Positions 7,695-17,008 are shown, counted from the stretch's first letter. The stretch is 64,000 nt of DNA from Paenibacillus allorhizosphaerae (GCF_910594985.1 NZ_CAJVCE010000005.1:186001-250000), one strand, 5' to 3'. Numbers and translations are program-made. Notes: generated by a model from the sequence alone, not told the origin.

Positions 7695-8744
7695 TCAATC
7701 CACATATACTTGTATTTTTTGAACCGCATTGTAACCGTACCCTTTTTTGTTCCAATCGGCCGTTTCCGGTTGTGCATACCCTGCAGCATCTACAGCTCGA
7801 ACACGGATCTCGTAAGTTCCGGATTTCGTTACCGTCCATTTTAAGCACCAACGTCTCCAAGAATAAGGCTCATGAGGGTCTAACCAAGATGCAGGCTGCC
7901 ATGTCACCCCGTGATCCGTGCTGATCTCAACAAGAACAACCGGATATGTTCCCGAGATTGCCGTACCGACCAGCCAATGCTCACCTTTAGCTAACACTTC
8001 CTGGTCAGTGGGCCGTGCCATCGTCGAGTTAAGACGAATTGTCGTTACCGGCTCCGTAAACGGGGCAAGCGAGTGATTGCGCTCATATACATAATCTATG
8101 GTCTGAAAAGGGCCATGGAACGGCTGGTCAATCACCTTAATACGGTGCAGCCATTTGACGGAAGCCATCCCGTACCAGCCTGGTACAATGAGTCTGGCTG
8201 GAAAACCGTGCTGATCGGGCAGCGGCTTGCCATTCATGTAAAGAGCGATGAGAATATTAGGATGTAAAGCTTCTTTTATCGGTAAACTTCGGATATAGGC
8301 AAACTCCCCGGGCATATCGGTTCTTGTTCCCTTATCCATCCCTTCAAAAGTTACTTCCATCGCATTCATTTGAACGCCGGCAAAGGACAGCACATCAACA
8401 AGACGTACTCCTGTCCAAATAGCGTGGCTGCTCGCACCTGATTCCCACTGCTCGCCGCGCACTTTCGGATGAAAAAAGGCCCGCTTGTCTCCCGCGCATT
8501 CAAGCGTTACCGGGATCGAAACCTGATGCATTCGATTAAGATCCTGATAGCGCAAATAAATCGGTCTATCCACCAAACCTTCTATTTGCAACTCCCAAGT
8601 CCGCACATCCACACCCGGATATGGAAAATGATTTCGGATATAAAACAGATGGTCCGGGGTAATTCGACTGGATAACGATAACATCGGGAACTCCTGGTTT
8701 TCAGGTATGAGCTTTCGCGTAATCAAATGAGGCGAACTCCACAA
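7695..8744 (-). CDS. Molybdopterin-dependent oxidoreductase, sulfite-oxidase fold
   Basis: About 349 residues. An N-terminal oxidoreductase_molyb domain carries the molybdenum-ligating Cys in VTLECAGDKR, followed by HGFPARLIVPGWYGMASVKW, the cofactor-binding signature of sulfite oxidase-type enzymes. The C-terminal 120 residues form the Ig-like Mo-co dimerisation domain. No Tat signal or haem domain is present, so it is probably cytosolic with an unknown electron partner and substrate. The ATG at 8753 overlaps the AGGA ribosome site; the TTG at 8744 lies eight bases after it and gives the family-like start MWSSPHLITRKLIPENQE, so I prefer it. No molybdenum-cofactor genes are nearby. Confidence 0.87.
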   Translation of the reverse strand: MWSSPHLITRKLIPENQEFPMLSLSSRITPDHLFYIRNHFPYPGVDVRTWELQIEGLVDRPIYLRYQDLNRMHQVSIPVTLECAGDKRAFFHPKVRGEQWESGASSHAIWTGVRLVDVLSFAGVQMNAMEVTFEGMDKGTRTDMPGEFAYIRSLPIKEALHPNILIALYMNGKPLPDQHGFPARLIVPGWYGMASVKWLHRIKVIDQPFHGPFQTIDYVYERNHSLAPFTEPVTTIRLNSTMARPTDQEVLAKGEHWLVGTAISGTYPVVLVEISTDHGVTWQPASWLDPHEPYSWRRWCLKWTVTKSGTYEIRVRAVDAAGYAQPETADWNKKGYGYNAVQKIQVYVD

Positions 8745-8821
8745 GAGTATCATCCTTTCGCAAGAAAATTCTTACTATAAGGTATGGTCCTATTGTTGAA
8801 TTCAGTTTTAGCAATCGTAAT

Positions 8822-9759
8822 TTATTTACGATTTAACAATGCGTAAAGCACATGCCGCTTTTCCATTTCTATTGCGGCGATCTTGATCAACCGACTCCCT
8901 TCGTCGGGCTTTTCTTTCTTGAAAAACCGTTTGACATCTCCGTAATAGGATGCGGAAAAAGCAAATCGATATAAAGAACTCGTCTTTGATCCCACCGGCC
9001 CAACCGTTCCATCCGTTTCGTGATTAATTTGCGCGCATCACGTACCGGTATGTCGTAAGCCAGATTGTCGAGGTCCAGTATATATACGCCCTGCTTCGTC
9101 AGCAGCGCATTGCCTTTGCCGTAATCTTGATGACATAAGGGACCGTATTGGCCAATGGACTGGACCCACTGGGAATAACAAGACTGCTCCAGCCATTGAA
9201 TGGCCTGGTCGGCCATCGAGATCATGCCGCCCGCCGTGTTCCAATACGACCGGTGAAAGGCGCTTGTCTCCCGCTTCGACTCGTTTCTCCACTGCGTGAG
9301 CTCGTCACGCATTTTGCGATAATGGCGGAGCCATTCTCCCATACGATCATACATCTGACCGTCAGCGGGAGGCATGAACCCGACAGAAGCGTTATGGAAT
9401 TGCGCGAGCCCTTTCAGCCCGGTATAAAGATCCGGCGCTTCATCCATGAACAGATCGCTACCTTCGATCCACATATAGAGAACGAGCGCGTACCCGTCGT
9501 GAACGAAATAAAGACGGTCATCCTTGGTCCGAACAATATCCGCCACAAGCGCTCCTTTCCCATGAAGATAAACTTGTACCGCCGTCGATTTGCGAATTCG
9601 CTTCAGGCACCATGTTCCTTGGGACATATGCACCTTCCAAACGGACTTGATGCCTCCGGTCTGGATGACTTCCGCTTTGTCGACGGCAAGCTGCGGGTAA
9701 TGCTCGGCCAGCAGCCGCATTCCGAGTTCACGCTCTTCCGTATCGGCATGATGCTTCAT
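8822..9759 (-). pseudogene. CotS/YutH-like spore-coat kinase-fold gene, frameshifted
   Basis: Aminoglycoside-phosphotransferase-fold protein of the CotS/CotI/YutH group found in spore coats. Visible motifs are LCHQDYGKGNALL (catalytic HxDxxxxN) and YILDLDNLAYDIPVRD (metal-binding DxD region). The open frame stops at 8887, giving 290 residues. After FPHP (about 8951) the family-like C-terminus continues in another frame as YYGDVKRFFKKEKPDEGSRL and runs to a stop at 8822, which indicates one missing base. In addition GRWDQRRVLYIDLLFPH joins two blocks that are normally separated by roughly 20 residues, suggesting an in-frame deletion. So it is either a decayed gene or a poorly assembled one. 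Start is the ATG at 9759. Confidence 0.75.
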
Positions 9760-9966
9760 GTCTTGATCACCTCGTCGAGACGAGCGAGGAACGACTCCAG
9801 AACGGTATTTTTGCTGGCAATCGCCGAATCTGTAAGTCTAGCGCCCCGAAAAAACAAGAAACAAGCGGGTCCATAAGGCAACATAATCTGCTCGGGGATC
9901 TCCCGTTTCGTTATTTGCAAAATCTTCCACAACCAAGGGAGCATCGATACGCAGAGGACTTGCCGT

Positions 9967-11715
9967 TCAGCGCGCAAGCACGGCTTTGCATCTCTCATAA
10001 ATTTCGGATGGCCGGAACGGGCTTCCGTCAAATTTCAATTCGCTGACAATTCGATCCGTCTTTCCGTAATGCAGTTGCAGAAGCGATGCGAGCTGGCCGG
10101 TTGCGTTATGCTCGAAGACGATGATTTTGCCCGCTCCGTCCAGATAAGGAGCTAATACATCCATGGGCAGCGGTTGGATTAACCGGATCGTTAATTGATT
10201 GACTGCGATGCCTTCCCGGGCCAGCAGCTCCCGCACCTCCGCGATCGCCCCTCCGGTCGAGCCCATCCCCATAAGGACAATACTGGTATCGGGATCGGCC
10301 GTTGCGGCATGAAACGGATCGTTGATCTTCAAACGGTCCAGCTTTCTCAACCGTTTGTCCATCATGGCTTGCCGGTTGTGCGGGTCTTCCGATGCCCATC
10401 CCGATTCATTATGCTCTACGCCGGTAACCGAATGCATGCCGTTCTTCGTGCCGGGCAGCACTCTTGGAGATACCCCGTCGTCCGTAATGGCGTAGCGTTT
10501 AAATGGCATGGCCTCTTTCGCTGAAGGCTGTACGCCGAATTGCAGCGCTCCGCGGTCGATGACGATTTCGCTGTACCGGAGCGGTTCGGCCGACTGCTTC
10601 CCAAGAGACAGCTGCAAGTCGGTCAATATAATAACAGGGCATTGAAATTGCTCGGCCAGGTTGAACGCAAGCACCATATCGTAAAAACATTCCTCCACCG
10701 TACTCGGACAAAGTACGATCTTCTGCGTCTCCCCGTGAGTCCCATACAGGACGGCATTCAAATCGCTCTGCTCGTGCTTGGTCGGAAGTCCCGTACTCGG
10801 ACCTCCCCGCTGCGTATCGACGATGACAACCGGCGTTTCCGTCATCCCGGCCAGACCGATGCCTTCCATCATGAGCGATAATCCAGGCCCCGAAGAAGCG
10901 GTGAACGCTCGTACGCCGCCGTAATTGGCCCCGATCGCCATCATCAGCGCCGCAATCTCATCTTCGGTCTGGATGACCGTGCCGCCGAGCTGAGGCAACC
11001 GCGGTATCAAATATTCCATAATTTCCGAGGCGGGCGTTATCGGATAAGCTGCCATAAACCGACAACCTGCGGCGATCGCCCCAAGCCCGATCGCATCATT
11101 GCCGATCATGAACCATTTTTGCCCTCCGTCGGCCGGGTGCAGCCGGAGCTCCTCGTTCGGCGCGCCAAAGCGCTCGTATATATACTGCGCTCCGCGGGAC
11201 AGCGCCAGTTTGTTTTTCTCTACGATCTCGATGCCTTTGCGCAGCCATTCTTTTTCCGCCACTTCGTGAAATGTCTCGATCGGCAGTCCGAGCAATGCTG
11301 CCGAAGCGCCGACGGCGACCATATTTTTCATAAACGCGCTGCCGAGTTCCTCCGCGATCGAGGTGAAAGGAACCGGAATCAGCGTACAGGATAAGCCGTC
11401 AGGCAATACCGGCCGCAGCTTGGCGTCTGCAATAATGACGCCTCCGGGGCGCAGCTCGTGCGCATTTAAATCAATCGTCTCTTGATCGAAGGCGACCAGG
11501 ATGTCCACATGGTCCGCAATAGCACGCAGCGGTTTGGTGCTGATACGAATTTGGTTGTTCGTATGCCCCCCCATAATTCGTGACGAAAATACGCGATAGC
11601 CGTATAAATAATAGCCGAGCCGGCATAGACCGCCCGCGAAAATAAGTTCCGTGCTTTCCAGCTTCTCTCCTTGCTGTCCCCCGACTTTCCAAGAAAGGTC
11701 ATGCATCGTTGTCAC
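9967..11715 (-). CDS. korA: 2-oxoacid:ferredoxin oxidoreductase, alpha subunit (fused gamma-alpha)
   Basis: 582 residues. Residues 1-190 are the gamma domain (VGGQQGE at 11-17). They are followed by the pyruvate/2-oxoglutarate:ferredoxin oxidoreductase pyrimidine domain (YPITPASEIMEYL, then TASSGPGLSLMMEGIGLAG) and the C-terminal domain II. With a thiamine-diphosphate beta subunit the enzyme oxidatively decarboxylates 2-oxoacids and reduces ferredoxin. In Firmicutes the beta gene normally follows directly; here about 200 bases without a convincing gene and then the coat-kinase pseudogene follow instead. GTG (11715) and ATG (11706) starts are both possible after AAGGAG. A long inverted repeat lies upstream. 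Confidence 0.9.
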   Translation of the reverse strand: MTTMHDLSWKVGGQQGEKLESTELIFAGGLCRLGYYLYGYRVFSSRIMGGHTNNQIRISTKPLRAIADHVDILVAFDQETIDLNAHELRPGGVIIADAKLRPVLPDGLSCTLIPVPFTSIAEELGSAFMKNMVAVGASAALLGLPIETFHEVAEKEWLRKGIEIVEKNKLALSRGAQYIYERFGAPNEELRLHPADGGQKWFMIGNDAIGLGAIAAGCRFMAAYPITPASEIMEYLIPRLPQLGGTVIQTEDEIAALMMAIGANYGGVRAFTASSGPGLSLMMEGIGLAGMTETPVVIVDTQRGGPSTGLPTKHEQSDLNAVLYGTHGETQKIVLCPSTVEECFYDMVLAFNLAEQFQCPVIILTDLQLSLGKQSAEPLRYSEIVIDRGALQFGVQPSAKEAMPFKRYAITDDGVSPRVLPGTKNGMHSVTGVEHNESGWASEDPHNRQAMMDKRLRKLDRLKINDPFHAATADPDTSIVLMGMGSTGGAIAEVRELLAREGIAVNQLTIRLIQPLPMDVLAPYLDGAGKIIVFEHNATGQLASLLQLHYGKTDRIVSELKFDGSPFRPSEIYERCKAVLAR

Positions 11716-11792
11716 CCGCTCCTTTTCCTAGTTATCGCTATCATTCTATTCTCCCTTTGGAAAATTTTCTAAAACCGTTTTTCGATCAAATT

Positions 11793-11838
11793 GTTCTCAA
11801 AAAGTTATGATTTCATTATAAATAAATAACTATTTGAG
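11793..11838 (-). promoter_or_regulatory. Long inverted repeat over the korA promoter
   Basis: Arms GTTCTCAAAAAGTTAT (11793-11808) and ATAACTATTTGAGAAC (11823-11838) match at 15 of 16 positions around a 14-base spacer. The spacer contains a minus-strand TATAAT that fits a -10 box for korA about 100 bases downstream. This arrangement suggests a repressor operator flanking the promoter core. There is no U-tract directly after the hairpin on either strand. Confidence 0.55.
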
Positions 11839-11849
11839 AACGGTTAACA

Positions 11850-11880
11850 CGCAAAAAAAATAAGCAGGCTGCCGTGCCTG
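11850..11880 (-). terminator. Terminator of the SLH nucleotidase gene
   Basis: Minus-strand AAGCAGGC pairs with CCTGCTT around a short loop, followed by ATTTTTTTT, about 70 bases after the stop at 11949. Confidence 0.85.
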
Positions 11881-11948
11881 CTTAAACCGGTTAAGCTGGC
11901 AGCAGCAATACCTGCTTGCTGTAAGATGTATGATTGCCAATCGGCCCG

Positions 11949-14030
11949 TTACTTCTTCTGCGCTGCTTTCAGCGCAAGCATACGGGAGAGCAGCACGGCT
12001 GCCTGCGCGCGGCCCACCGGTTCGGCCGCATTCCATTGCTTGGAAGCGTCGCCGCCTTCAAGACCCGCGGACAGCTTGGCCGTCACCGCTTCTTTGTCGG
12101 CATCGCCCGTCTTGAGCGCGCTAAGCACCATCGCCAGCGCCGTCTCGCCGGTCACCTCGCTGTCCGGCGCAAAGCTGCCGCCTTCGCCGTCCATCAGCTT
12201 CTGATTGTAGGCGGTGCGTACAAAATCATAATACCAAGCGGCCGGCGTCAAATCGTCGAACGGCAGCAAGTTTTTGTCGTCGGATTTGAGCTCAAGCGCG
12301 GATACGACCATTTTGGCCAGCTCCGCCCGCGTCACCGCTTCATCGGGACTGAACGCTTTGTCGGATTTCCCGTTTACGACCGACTTGCCGATCAGCTCCT
12401 CGATCTCGGCATTCGCCCAGTGCCCTTGCGTATCCGCAAACGTCTTCTGGCTAATGCGCTTTTCGGCTGCATACTTGATCGGTTCCTTAAACGATTTGAT
12501 GTAGTTCAGGGTTCCTTCCAAATCTTCCGGTCCGTTCACGACATTTTTGCCGTACTTGTTCAGCAGTCCTTTCGCGCCGGTTTGACCGTACATGAAGTTG
12601 TTGACAACGACCGTATACTCTTTGTTCTTATCGAACTTCGTTCCGTCGGCCGGGATGATGTCGACCACTTTGTTCGTCAAGCCGTTCCACGTATAGGAGA
12701 AGCCGCCGACGCTGTAATCGGGACCGTACTTTTGCGTAATTTGGTTGTTCAAAATTTCCTCGAACTGCGCACCGGTAACGTTCACCTTCACCAGCGTGTT
12801 GCCGAACGGCTGGATGTTGAACGCTTCGCCCCACGTAATGTCGCCCTCGCTCAGGTTATCACGGATGCCTCCGCCGTTCATCAGCGCGAAGTCGCTGTTC
12901 ATCTCGTAACGCATGCCGTCCGCGATCAGGTTGCCGAGCGCATTGTCGCCGGTCGCGCCCTTCACGCCGTAACCTCCCGGCATCGCCACAGCGGCTTTAC
13001 CGACGACTTCCTCCAGCTTGACCCTGACCTGGTCGCCGTATTTTTTCAGAATCGCCGCCACCTCCGGGTCCGGCTGCACGTCGGCCTGCACAACATCTAC
13101 GATTTGCGCCGATTTTTTTACGATATCGCCGGTTTTCCTATCGATGTCGAGATCGATGTCGACGAACGCTTTGCTGTATTCCCAAGCTTGCACAATCAGC
13201 TTGTCGTTCACAAGGCCGTTCAGCTTCACATGGTTATGCGCCGCATAAATCACATCGACGGCCGGATCCGTTTTCTTCGCGATGTCGGCGATTTCGCCGG
13301 TGACGGTGTCTTCTTTTTGTTCGCCGGCCACGTGCGCAAGCACGACGATCGCCTCGACGCCTTTCGCGCGGATTTCCGGCACATATGTATTAATCGCTTC
13401 CGACTCGTCGGTAAATTTCACGCCATTGGTCGCTCCGGCCACGACGATGCCCGGTACGGATCGGGTTACGACGCCGATGAAAGCGATCTTGACGCCGCCG
13501 GTTTCGATGATCGTATATGGATCGAGCAGCGGCTTGCCGGTCGATTCGTCGATGACGTTCGCTGCGACTAGAGGGAAGCCCATACCTTTGAAGCCTTTCG
13601 TCCCCTTCGGATGGTCGCCGCCCTTGATCATGCGCATCAGCTCGGGAACGCCTTCGTCGAACTCGTGATTGCCGAGCGTGCCGACGGCAAAGCCGATATT
13701 TTGCATGACCTCAACGGTCGGTTCGTCCTGGAGCAGCGCCGACAGCGGCGGGCTTCCTCCGACCATATCCCCGGAGTGCATAATGATCGTGTTCTTCTCT
13801 TGCGCTTTGCGCGCTTTCAATAAGGCCGCCGCATAATCGATCCGTCCGATCTTGACGTCCATCACGCCATTGATCATGTCCTTGTACTCTTGATCGATTT
13901 TGCCGTGAAGATCGTTCATGCCGAGCAGCTGTACATGTACGGCGCCCGCCTCTTCCGCATGCGCGAGCGGAGACAGCAGTCCGAACAGAAGCGTTCCTGC
14001 AGCGACGGTGCTGATCCAACGCTTTTTCAT
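11949..14030 (-). CDS. S-layer-anchored 5'-nucleotidase / 2',3'-cyclic phosphodiesterase
   Basis: 693-residue secreted enzyme that hydrolyses extracellular nucleotides, releasing nucleoside and phosphate. A Sec signal peptide (residues 1-25, cleavage near AHA-EE) is followed by the calcineurin-like metallophosphatase domain with LLGMNDLHG, HSGDMVGGSP, GTLGNHEFDEG and YAAHNHVKLNG supplying metal ligands. The 5'-nucleotidase C domain follows (MNGGGIRDNL, QPFGNTLV substrate pocket). The last 170 residues hold three SLH modules (FADTQGHWANAEIEEL and two weaker copies) that dock onto pyruvylated wall polymer. The gene is monocistronic, with an inverted repeat in its leader. Confidence 0.94.
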   Translation of the reverse strand: MKKRWISTVAAGTLLFGLLSPLAHAEEAGAVHVQLLGMNDLHGKIDQEYKDMINGVMDVKIGRIDYAAALLKARKAQEKNTIIMHSGDMVGGSPPLSALLQDEPTVEVMQNIGFAVGTLGNHEFDEGVPELMRMIKGGDHPKGTKGFKGMGFPLVAANVIDESTGKPLLDPYTIIETGGVKIAFIGVVTRSVPGIVVAGATNGVKFTDESEAINTYVPEIRAKGVEAIVVLAHVAGEQKEDTVTGEIADIAKKTDPAVDVIYAAHNHVKLNGLVNDKLIVQAWEYSKAFVDIDLDIDRKTGDIVKKSAQIVDVVQADVQPDPEVAAILKKYGDQVRVKLEEVVGKAAVAMPGGYGVKGATGDNALGNLIADGMRYEMNSDFALMNGGGIRDNLSEGDITWGEAFNIQPFGNTLVKVNVTGAQFEEILNNQITQKYGPDYSVGGFSYTWNGLTNKVVDIIPADGTKFDKNKEYTVVVNNFMYGQTGAKGLLNKYGKNVVNGPEDLEGTLNYIKSFKEPIKYAAEKRISQKTFADTQGHWANAEIEELIGKSVVNGKSDKAFSPDEAVTRAELAKMVVSALELKSDDKNLLPFDDLTPAAWYYDFVRTAYNQKLMDGEGGSFAPDSEVTGETALAMVLSALKTGDADKEAVTAKLSAGLEGGDASKQWNAAEPVGRAQAAVLLSRMLALKAAQKK

Positions 14031-14071
14031 AATGGATCGTCCTCTCCCGAGTATGTGTATTTCGCTTCGAA

Positions 14072-14095
14072 TCTATGAAACTGTCGTTTCATAGA
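14072..14095. promoter_or_regulatory. Perfect inverted repeat in the nucleotidase leader
   Basis: TCTATGAAAC and GTTTCATAGA are perfect 10-base arms around TGTC, 42-65 bases upstream of the nucleotidase ATG. A weak minus-strand promoter (TTGATC, 17 bases, TGATAA) lies upstream, which would place the repeat in the 5' untranslated region. It could be an operator or an mRNA hairpin. Confidence 0.45.
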
Positions 14096-14299
14096 ATCCA
14101 AGAGCGACAAAAGTATCTTATCACAGGCGCGGACGCAATTGATCAACGGATTATTAAAATTTGGTCAAGTCCCGTTAACTCACGGAGTAATGCAATATGC
14201 GACAAATTGACTATATTCATTTTTTCCATTGAAGCGGAACCTGCGTGTCGATTATTGTTGGATAGCTGTCATTTTTTAGTGAATCATTTGAAAAAATGG

Positions 14300-14328
14300 T
14301 TGCACGAACATATGTTTCATTGTATGAT
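14300..14328 (+). promoter_or_regulatory. Sigma-A promoter of the ABC exporter operon
   Basis: TTGCAC (14300-14305), a 17-base spacer and TATGAT (14323-14328), 45 bases ahead of the first ATG of the operon. Confidence 0.65.
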
Positions 14329-14372
14329 TAAATTCAATTTATAACTGGATGTTTTTGGAAGGAGCAGCTTGC

Positions 14373-15389
14373 ATGACGCTAATAAAAGTGGATCAATTGA
14401 CCAAAGTGTTTCAAAGACAGCAGAAGAGCGCGGGGATCACAGGCACGATCAAAGATTTGTTTTACCGCAAGTACACGGACAAAGTCGCGGTCGACAACAT
14501 TTCCTTTGAGATCGGCCGCGGCGAGATTGTCGGATATATCGGACCGAACGGCGCGGGCAAATCGACGACGATCAAGATGCTTTCCGGCATTCTCGTGCCG
14601 ACCGCCGGAGTCGTGGAAGTCGGCGGGATCGTGCCTTACAGGAACCGCAAGGAATACTCCCGCCGCATCGGCGTCGTTTTCGGCCAGCGGACGCAGCTCT
14701 GGTGGGATATCCCGGTTTCCGAATCGTTCCGGCTTATGAAATACATGTACAAAATATCGGATGAGGAGTACAAGCGCAGCATCGACTTGTTCTCGGACAT
14801 CCTGGACATCGATGAATTCATGAACGCTCCGGTGAGGCAGCTCAGCCTCGGCCAGCGGATGCGCGCCGATTTGTGCGCCGCCCTGCTGCACAATCCGGAC
14901 ATCTTGTATTTGGATGAACCGACGATCGGTTTGGATGTCGTCGTGAAGGAAAACATTCGCGAATTCATCAAGCAGGTCAATTTGGAACGCAAAACAACCG
15001 TCATCTTAACGACGCACGATATGTCCGACATCGAGAAGCTGTGCTCGAGGGTTATCGTCATCGACCGCGGCAAATTGATGTACGACGGCGTGCTGAACCA
15101 GCTCAAAACGATTTACGGCTCCGGCGAAACGATGGTCGTGGAAACGGCAGACCCCGTTCAACACTGGAACGAGCTCGTGCACCTCGGCATCGACGATTTT
15201 ACATACGACGGAAAAAGCATCACGGTCAAGTACGACAAGACGGTCGTGAACTCCACCGCCATCCTGAAAGTGCTGATGTCGAAAATTACGATCACCGACT
15301 TTGTGGTGCATCCGTGCGAAATCGAGCAGATCATTAGAAAAATGTACGAAAATCCTTTATCCGCCGCCAAAGTCGTTGCCGGTTCGTAG
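14373..15389 (+). CDS. ABC exporter ATPase (COG4586 type)
   Basis: 338 residues, ATP-binding subunit of an ABC-2 type exporter. Walker A is GPNGAGKST (57-65). The signature is the variant LSLGQRMRADL, Walker B is ILYLDEPTIGLD, and the switch His is in TTHDMSD. The insert GTIKDLFYRKYTDKVAVD near the N-terminus is typical of the COG4586 group. Start is the ATG at 14373, eight bases after GGAAGGAG. It is the first gene of a tight three-gene operon with two integral-membrane subunits. Relatives are annotated as viologen or multidrug-type exporters, but the substrate here is unknown. Confidence 0.88.
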   Translation: MTLIKVDQLTKVFQRQQKSAGITGTIKDLFYRKYTDKVAVDNISFEIGRGEIVGYIGPNGAGKSTTIKMLSGILVPTAGVVEVGGIVPYRNRKEYSRRIGVVFGQRTQLWWDIPVSESFRLMKYMYKISDEEYKRSIDLFSDILDIDEFMNAPVRQLSLGQRMRADLCAALLHNPDILYLDEPTIGLDVVVKENIREFIKQVNLERKTTVILTTHDMSDIEKLCSRVIVIDRGKLMYDGVLNQLKTIYGSGETMVVETADPVQHWNELVHLGIDDFTYDGKSITVKYDKTVVNSTAILKVLMSKITITDFVVHPCEIEQIIRKMYENPLSAAKVVAGS

Positions 15390-15400
15390 GAGGGCTGCTC

Positions 15401-16201
15401 TTGAAACTTTATCTCGCTTTTATGACGAACGAATTTCAATCGAATTTAGCTTACAAAACGGACGTGTTCCTGAAAATGTTCGGCCGGGTCATGGGGCTGT
15501 TCGTGCAAATCGCGCTGTGGACGGCGCTCTATCACAGCACGGACAGCGCAACCACCGGCATGGGGCAAATCAGCTTGAACGACATGATCAACTATGTGGT
15601 CATCAGCACTTGCATATCGGTATTCGTCAACAACGATACGATCTTTCGCATCGGCGATAAAATCCGCTCTGGCGATATCGGCCTGCAGTTGATGAAGCCG
15701 ATCAGTCTGCAGACGTGCATGCTGTTCCAAGCGATGGGCACCAGCGCTTCGCGGATTTTCTTCGAGCTCACGCCGCTCGTCGTGATCGCGGCAATCTTTT
15801 ACCCGCTGCATATTCCGCCGGTTCACCTGCTGCTCCTGTTCGCAGTCGCGCTGATTAACGGATTCGTCATTAACTTTTTGCTCGCCTATATTCTCGGCAT
15901 GGTCGGTTTCTGGTACCTTAACATTTACCATTTGAGCCGACTGCTGTCCGACGTCATCAAAGTGTTCTCCGGCGTCTGGATTCCGCTATGGTTTTTCCCG
16001 CAAATCTTGACGCACGTATCGGCGTTCCTGCCGTTTCGCCTCATTTATTTCTCGCCAATCTCGATCTATTTGGGCAAAACCGAATGGTCCGGCGCACTGC
16101 TGCTCATTGTCCAGCAGTTCATGTGGATCGGCATCCTTCTTCTCGTCTCGGAGCTTGTATGGAGAAGAGGCATCAGCAAGCTGGTCATCCAGGGAGGTTA
16201 A
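15401..16201 (+). CDS. ABC-2 family exporter permease (COG4587-like)
   Basis: 266-residue membrane protein with six predicted transmembrane helices. It starts with TTG at 15401, nine bases after AGGAGGG and 11 bases after the ATPase stop. The N-terminal pattern NEFQSNLAYKTDVFLKMFGRVM and the following hydrophobic blocks are those of the ABC-2-like permeases that pair with COG4586 ATPases. Together with the next gene it would form the membrane heterodimer of the exporter. Confidence 0.82.
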   Translation: MKLYLAFMTNEFQSNLAYKTDVFLKMFGRVMGLFVQIALWTALYHSTDSATTGMGQISLNDMINYVVISTCISVFVNNDTIFRIGDKIRSGDIGLQLMKPISLQTCMLFQAMGTSASRIFFELTPLVVIAAIFYPLHIPPVHLLLLFAVALINGFVINFLLAYILGMVGFWYLNIYHLSRLLSDVIKVFSGVWIPLWFFPQILTHVSAFLPFRLIYFSPISIYLGKTEWSGALLLIVQQFMWIGILLLVSELVWRRGISKLVIQGG

Positions 16202-16204
16202 CGC

Positions 16205-17008
16205 ATGCATGTGTTGAAACTGTATTCGCAATTTTTGTCCATCTATTTGAAATCAAGGATGGAATACCGTTTCTCGTTTTTCATGGATATATTCATTCAA
16301 TTTACGACCTACGGTTCGACGTACATGGGGATTTGGATCGTGCTTTCGAAATTCAAAAGCATTGGCGGGTGGAGTTTCTATGAAGTGTTGTTTCTCTACA
16401 CGCTGAATTTGCTGTCCTACGGCATTTGCAGTTTGTTCGTCTGGTCGCCGATGCGCGCGCTCGAATGGATGGTTCAGCGCGGAGAGTTCGACGGCGTGCT
16501 TGTCAAGCCGATGAATCCGCTGGTCCACTTGATCTTCCGGCAATTCAACCAGCATTTCCTCGGGCATATTATTTTGTCGGCCATCGTATTCTCCATTTGC
16601 TTTCAGCATCTGCATATCGAATGGACCGTTCTGAATGTATGTTATTTCATCCTGACGATTGCCGGCGCGACGTTCATCCAGGCCGCCTTGCTGATTATTT
16701 CCGGGGCGATGAGTTTCTGGTTCGTCAAATCGAATTCGTTTACCGATACGATGATTTACGGTTTTCGCGGCTTCATGGACTATCCGATCTCGATTTATAG
16801 CAAGTGGATTCAAATCTTTTTGACGTTTGTGGTCCCGTACGGCTTCGTCAATTTTTATCCATCGCAATATTTTTTGGGTAAAGAAGGAGAAGGCTTGTTC
16901 CATTCGTGGTTCCGGTTCGGCACCCCGATCATCGGCATCGTGCTGCTTGTATTGTCGCTGTTTATATGGCACAAAGGCGTTAACCGGTACCAGAGTACTG
17001 GATCATAG
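16205..17008 (+). CDS. ABC-2 family exporter permease (COG3694-like)
   Basis: 267-residue, six-helix membrane protein, second permease of the operon. The ribosome site GGGAGG overlaps the end of the preceding gene and the start lies three bases after its stop, indicating translational coupling. The N-terminus (SIYLKSRMEYRFSFFMD) and the FDGVLVKPMNPLVHL loop are typical of the partner subunit in this exporter class. I see no convincing terminator after it: the T-run at 17092 has no paired stem. Confidence 0.82.
   Translation: MHVLKLYSQFLSIYLKSRMEYRFSFFMDIFIQFTTYGSTYMGIWIVLSKFKSIGGWSFYEVLFLYTLNLLSYGICSLFVWSPMRALEWMVQRGEFDGVLVKPMNPLVHLIFRQFNQHFLGHIILSAIVFSICFQHLHIEWTVLNVCYFILTIAGATFIQAALLIISGAMSFWFVKSNSFTDTMIYGFRGFMDYPISIYSKWIQIFLTFVVPYGFVNFYPSQYFLGKEGEGLFHSWFRFGTPIIGIVLLVLSLFIWHKGVNRYQSTGS

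Noticed and set aside
9756..10031. 91-codon minus-strand frame between korA and the coat-kinase gene
   Set aside because: It overlaps the end of korA, resembles no known protein and has no ribosome site at its ATGs. A shorter start near 9944 cannot be excluded, but the evidence is too thin to list.
11934..13571. 545-codon plus-strand open frame
   Set aside because: It lies entirely antisense to the nucleotidase gene, is rich in Arg/His/Val and lacks any family motif; it is a by-product of that gene's codon use.
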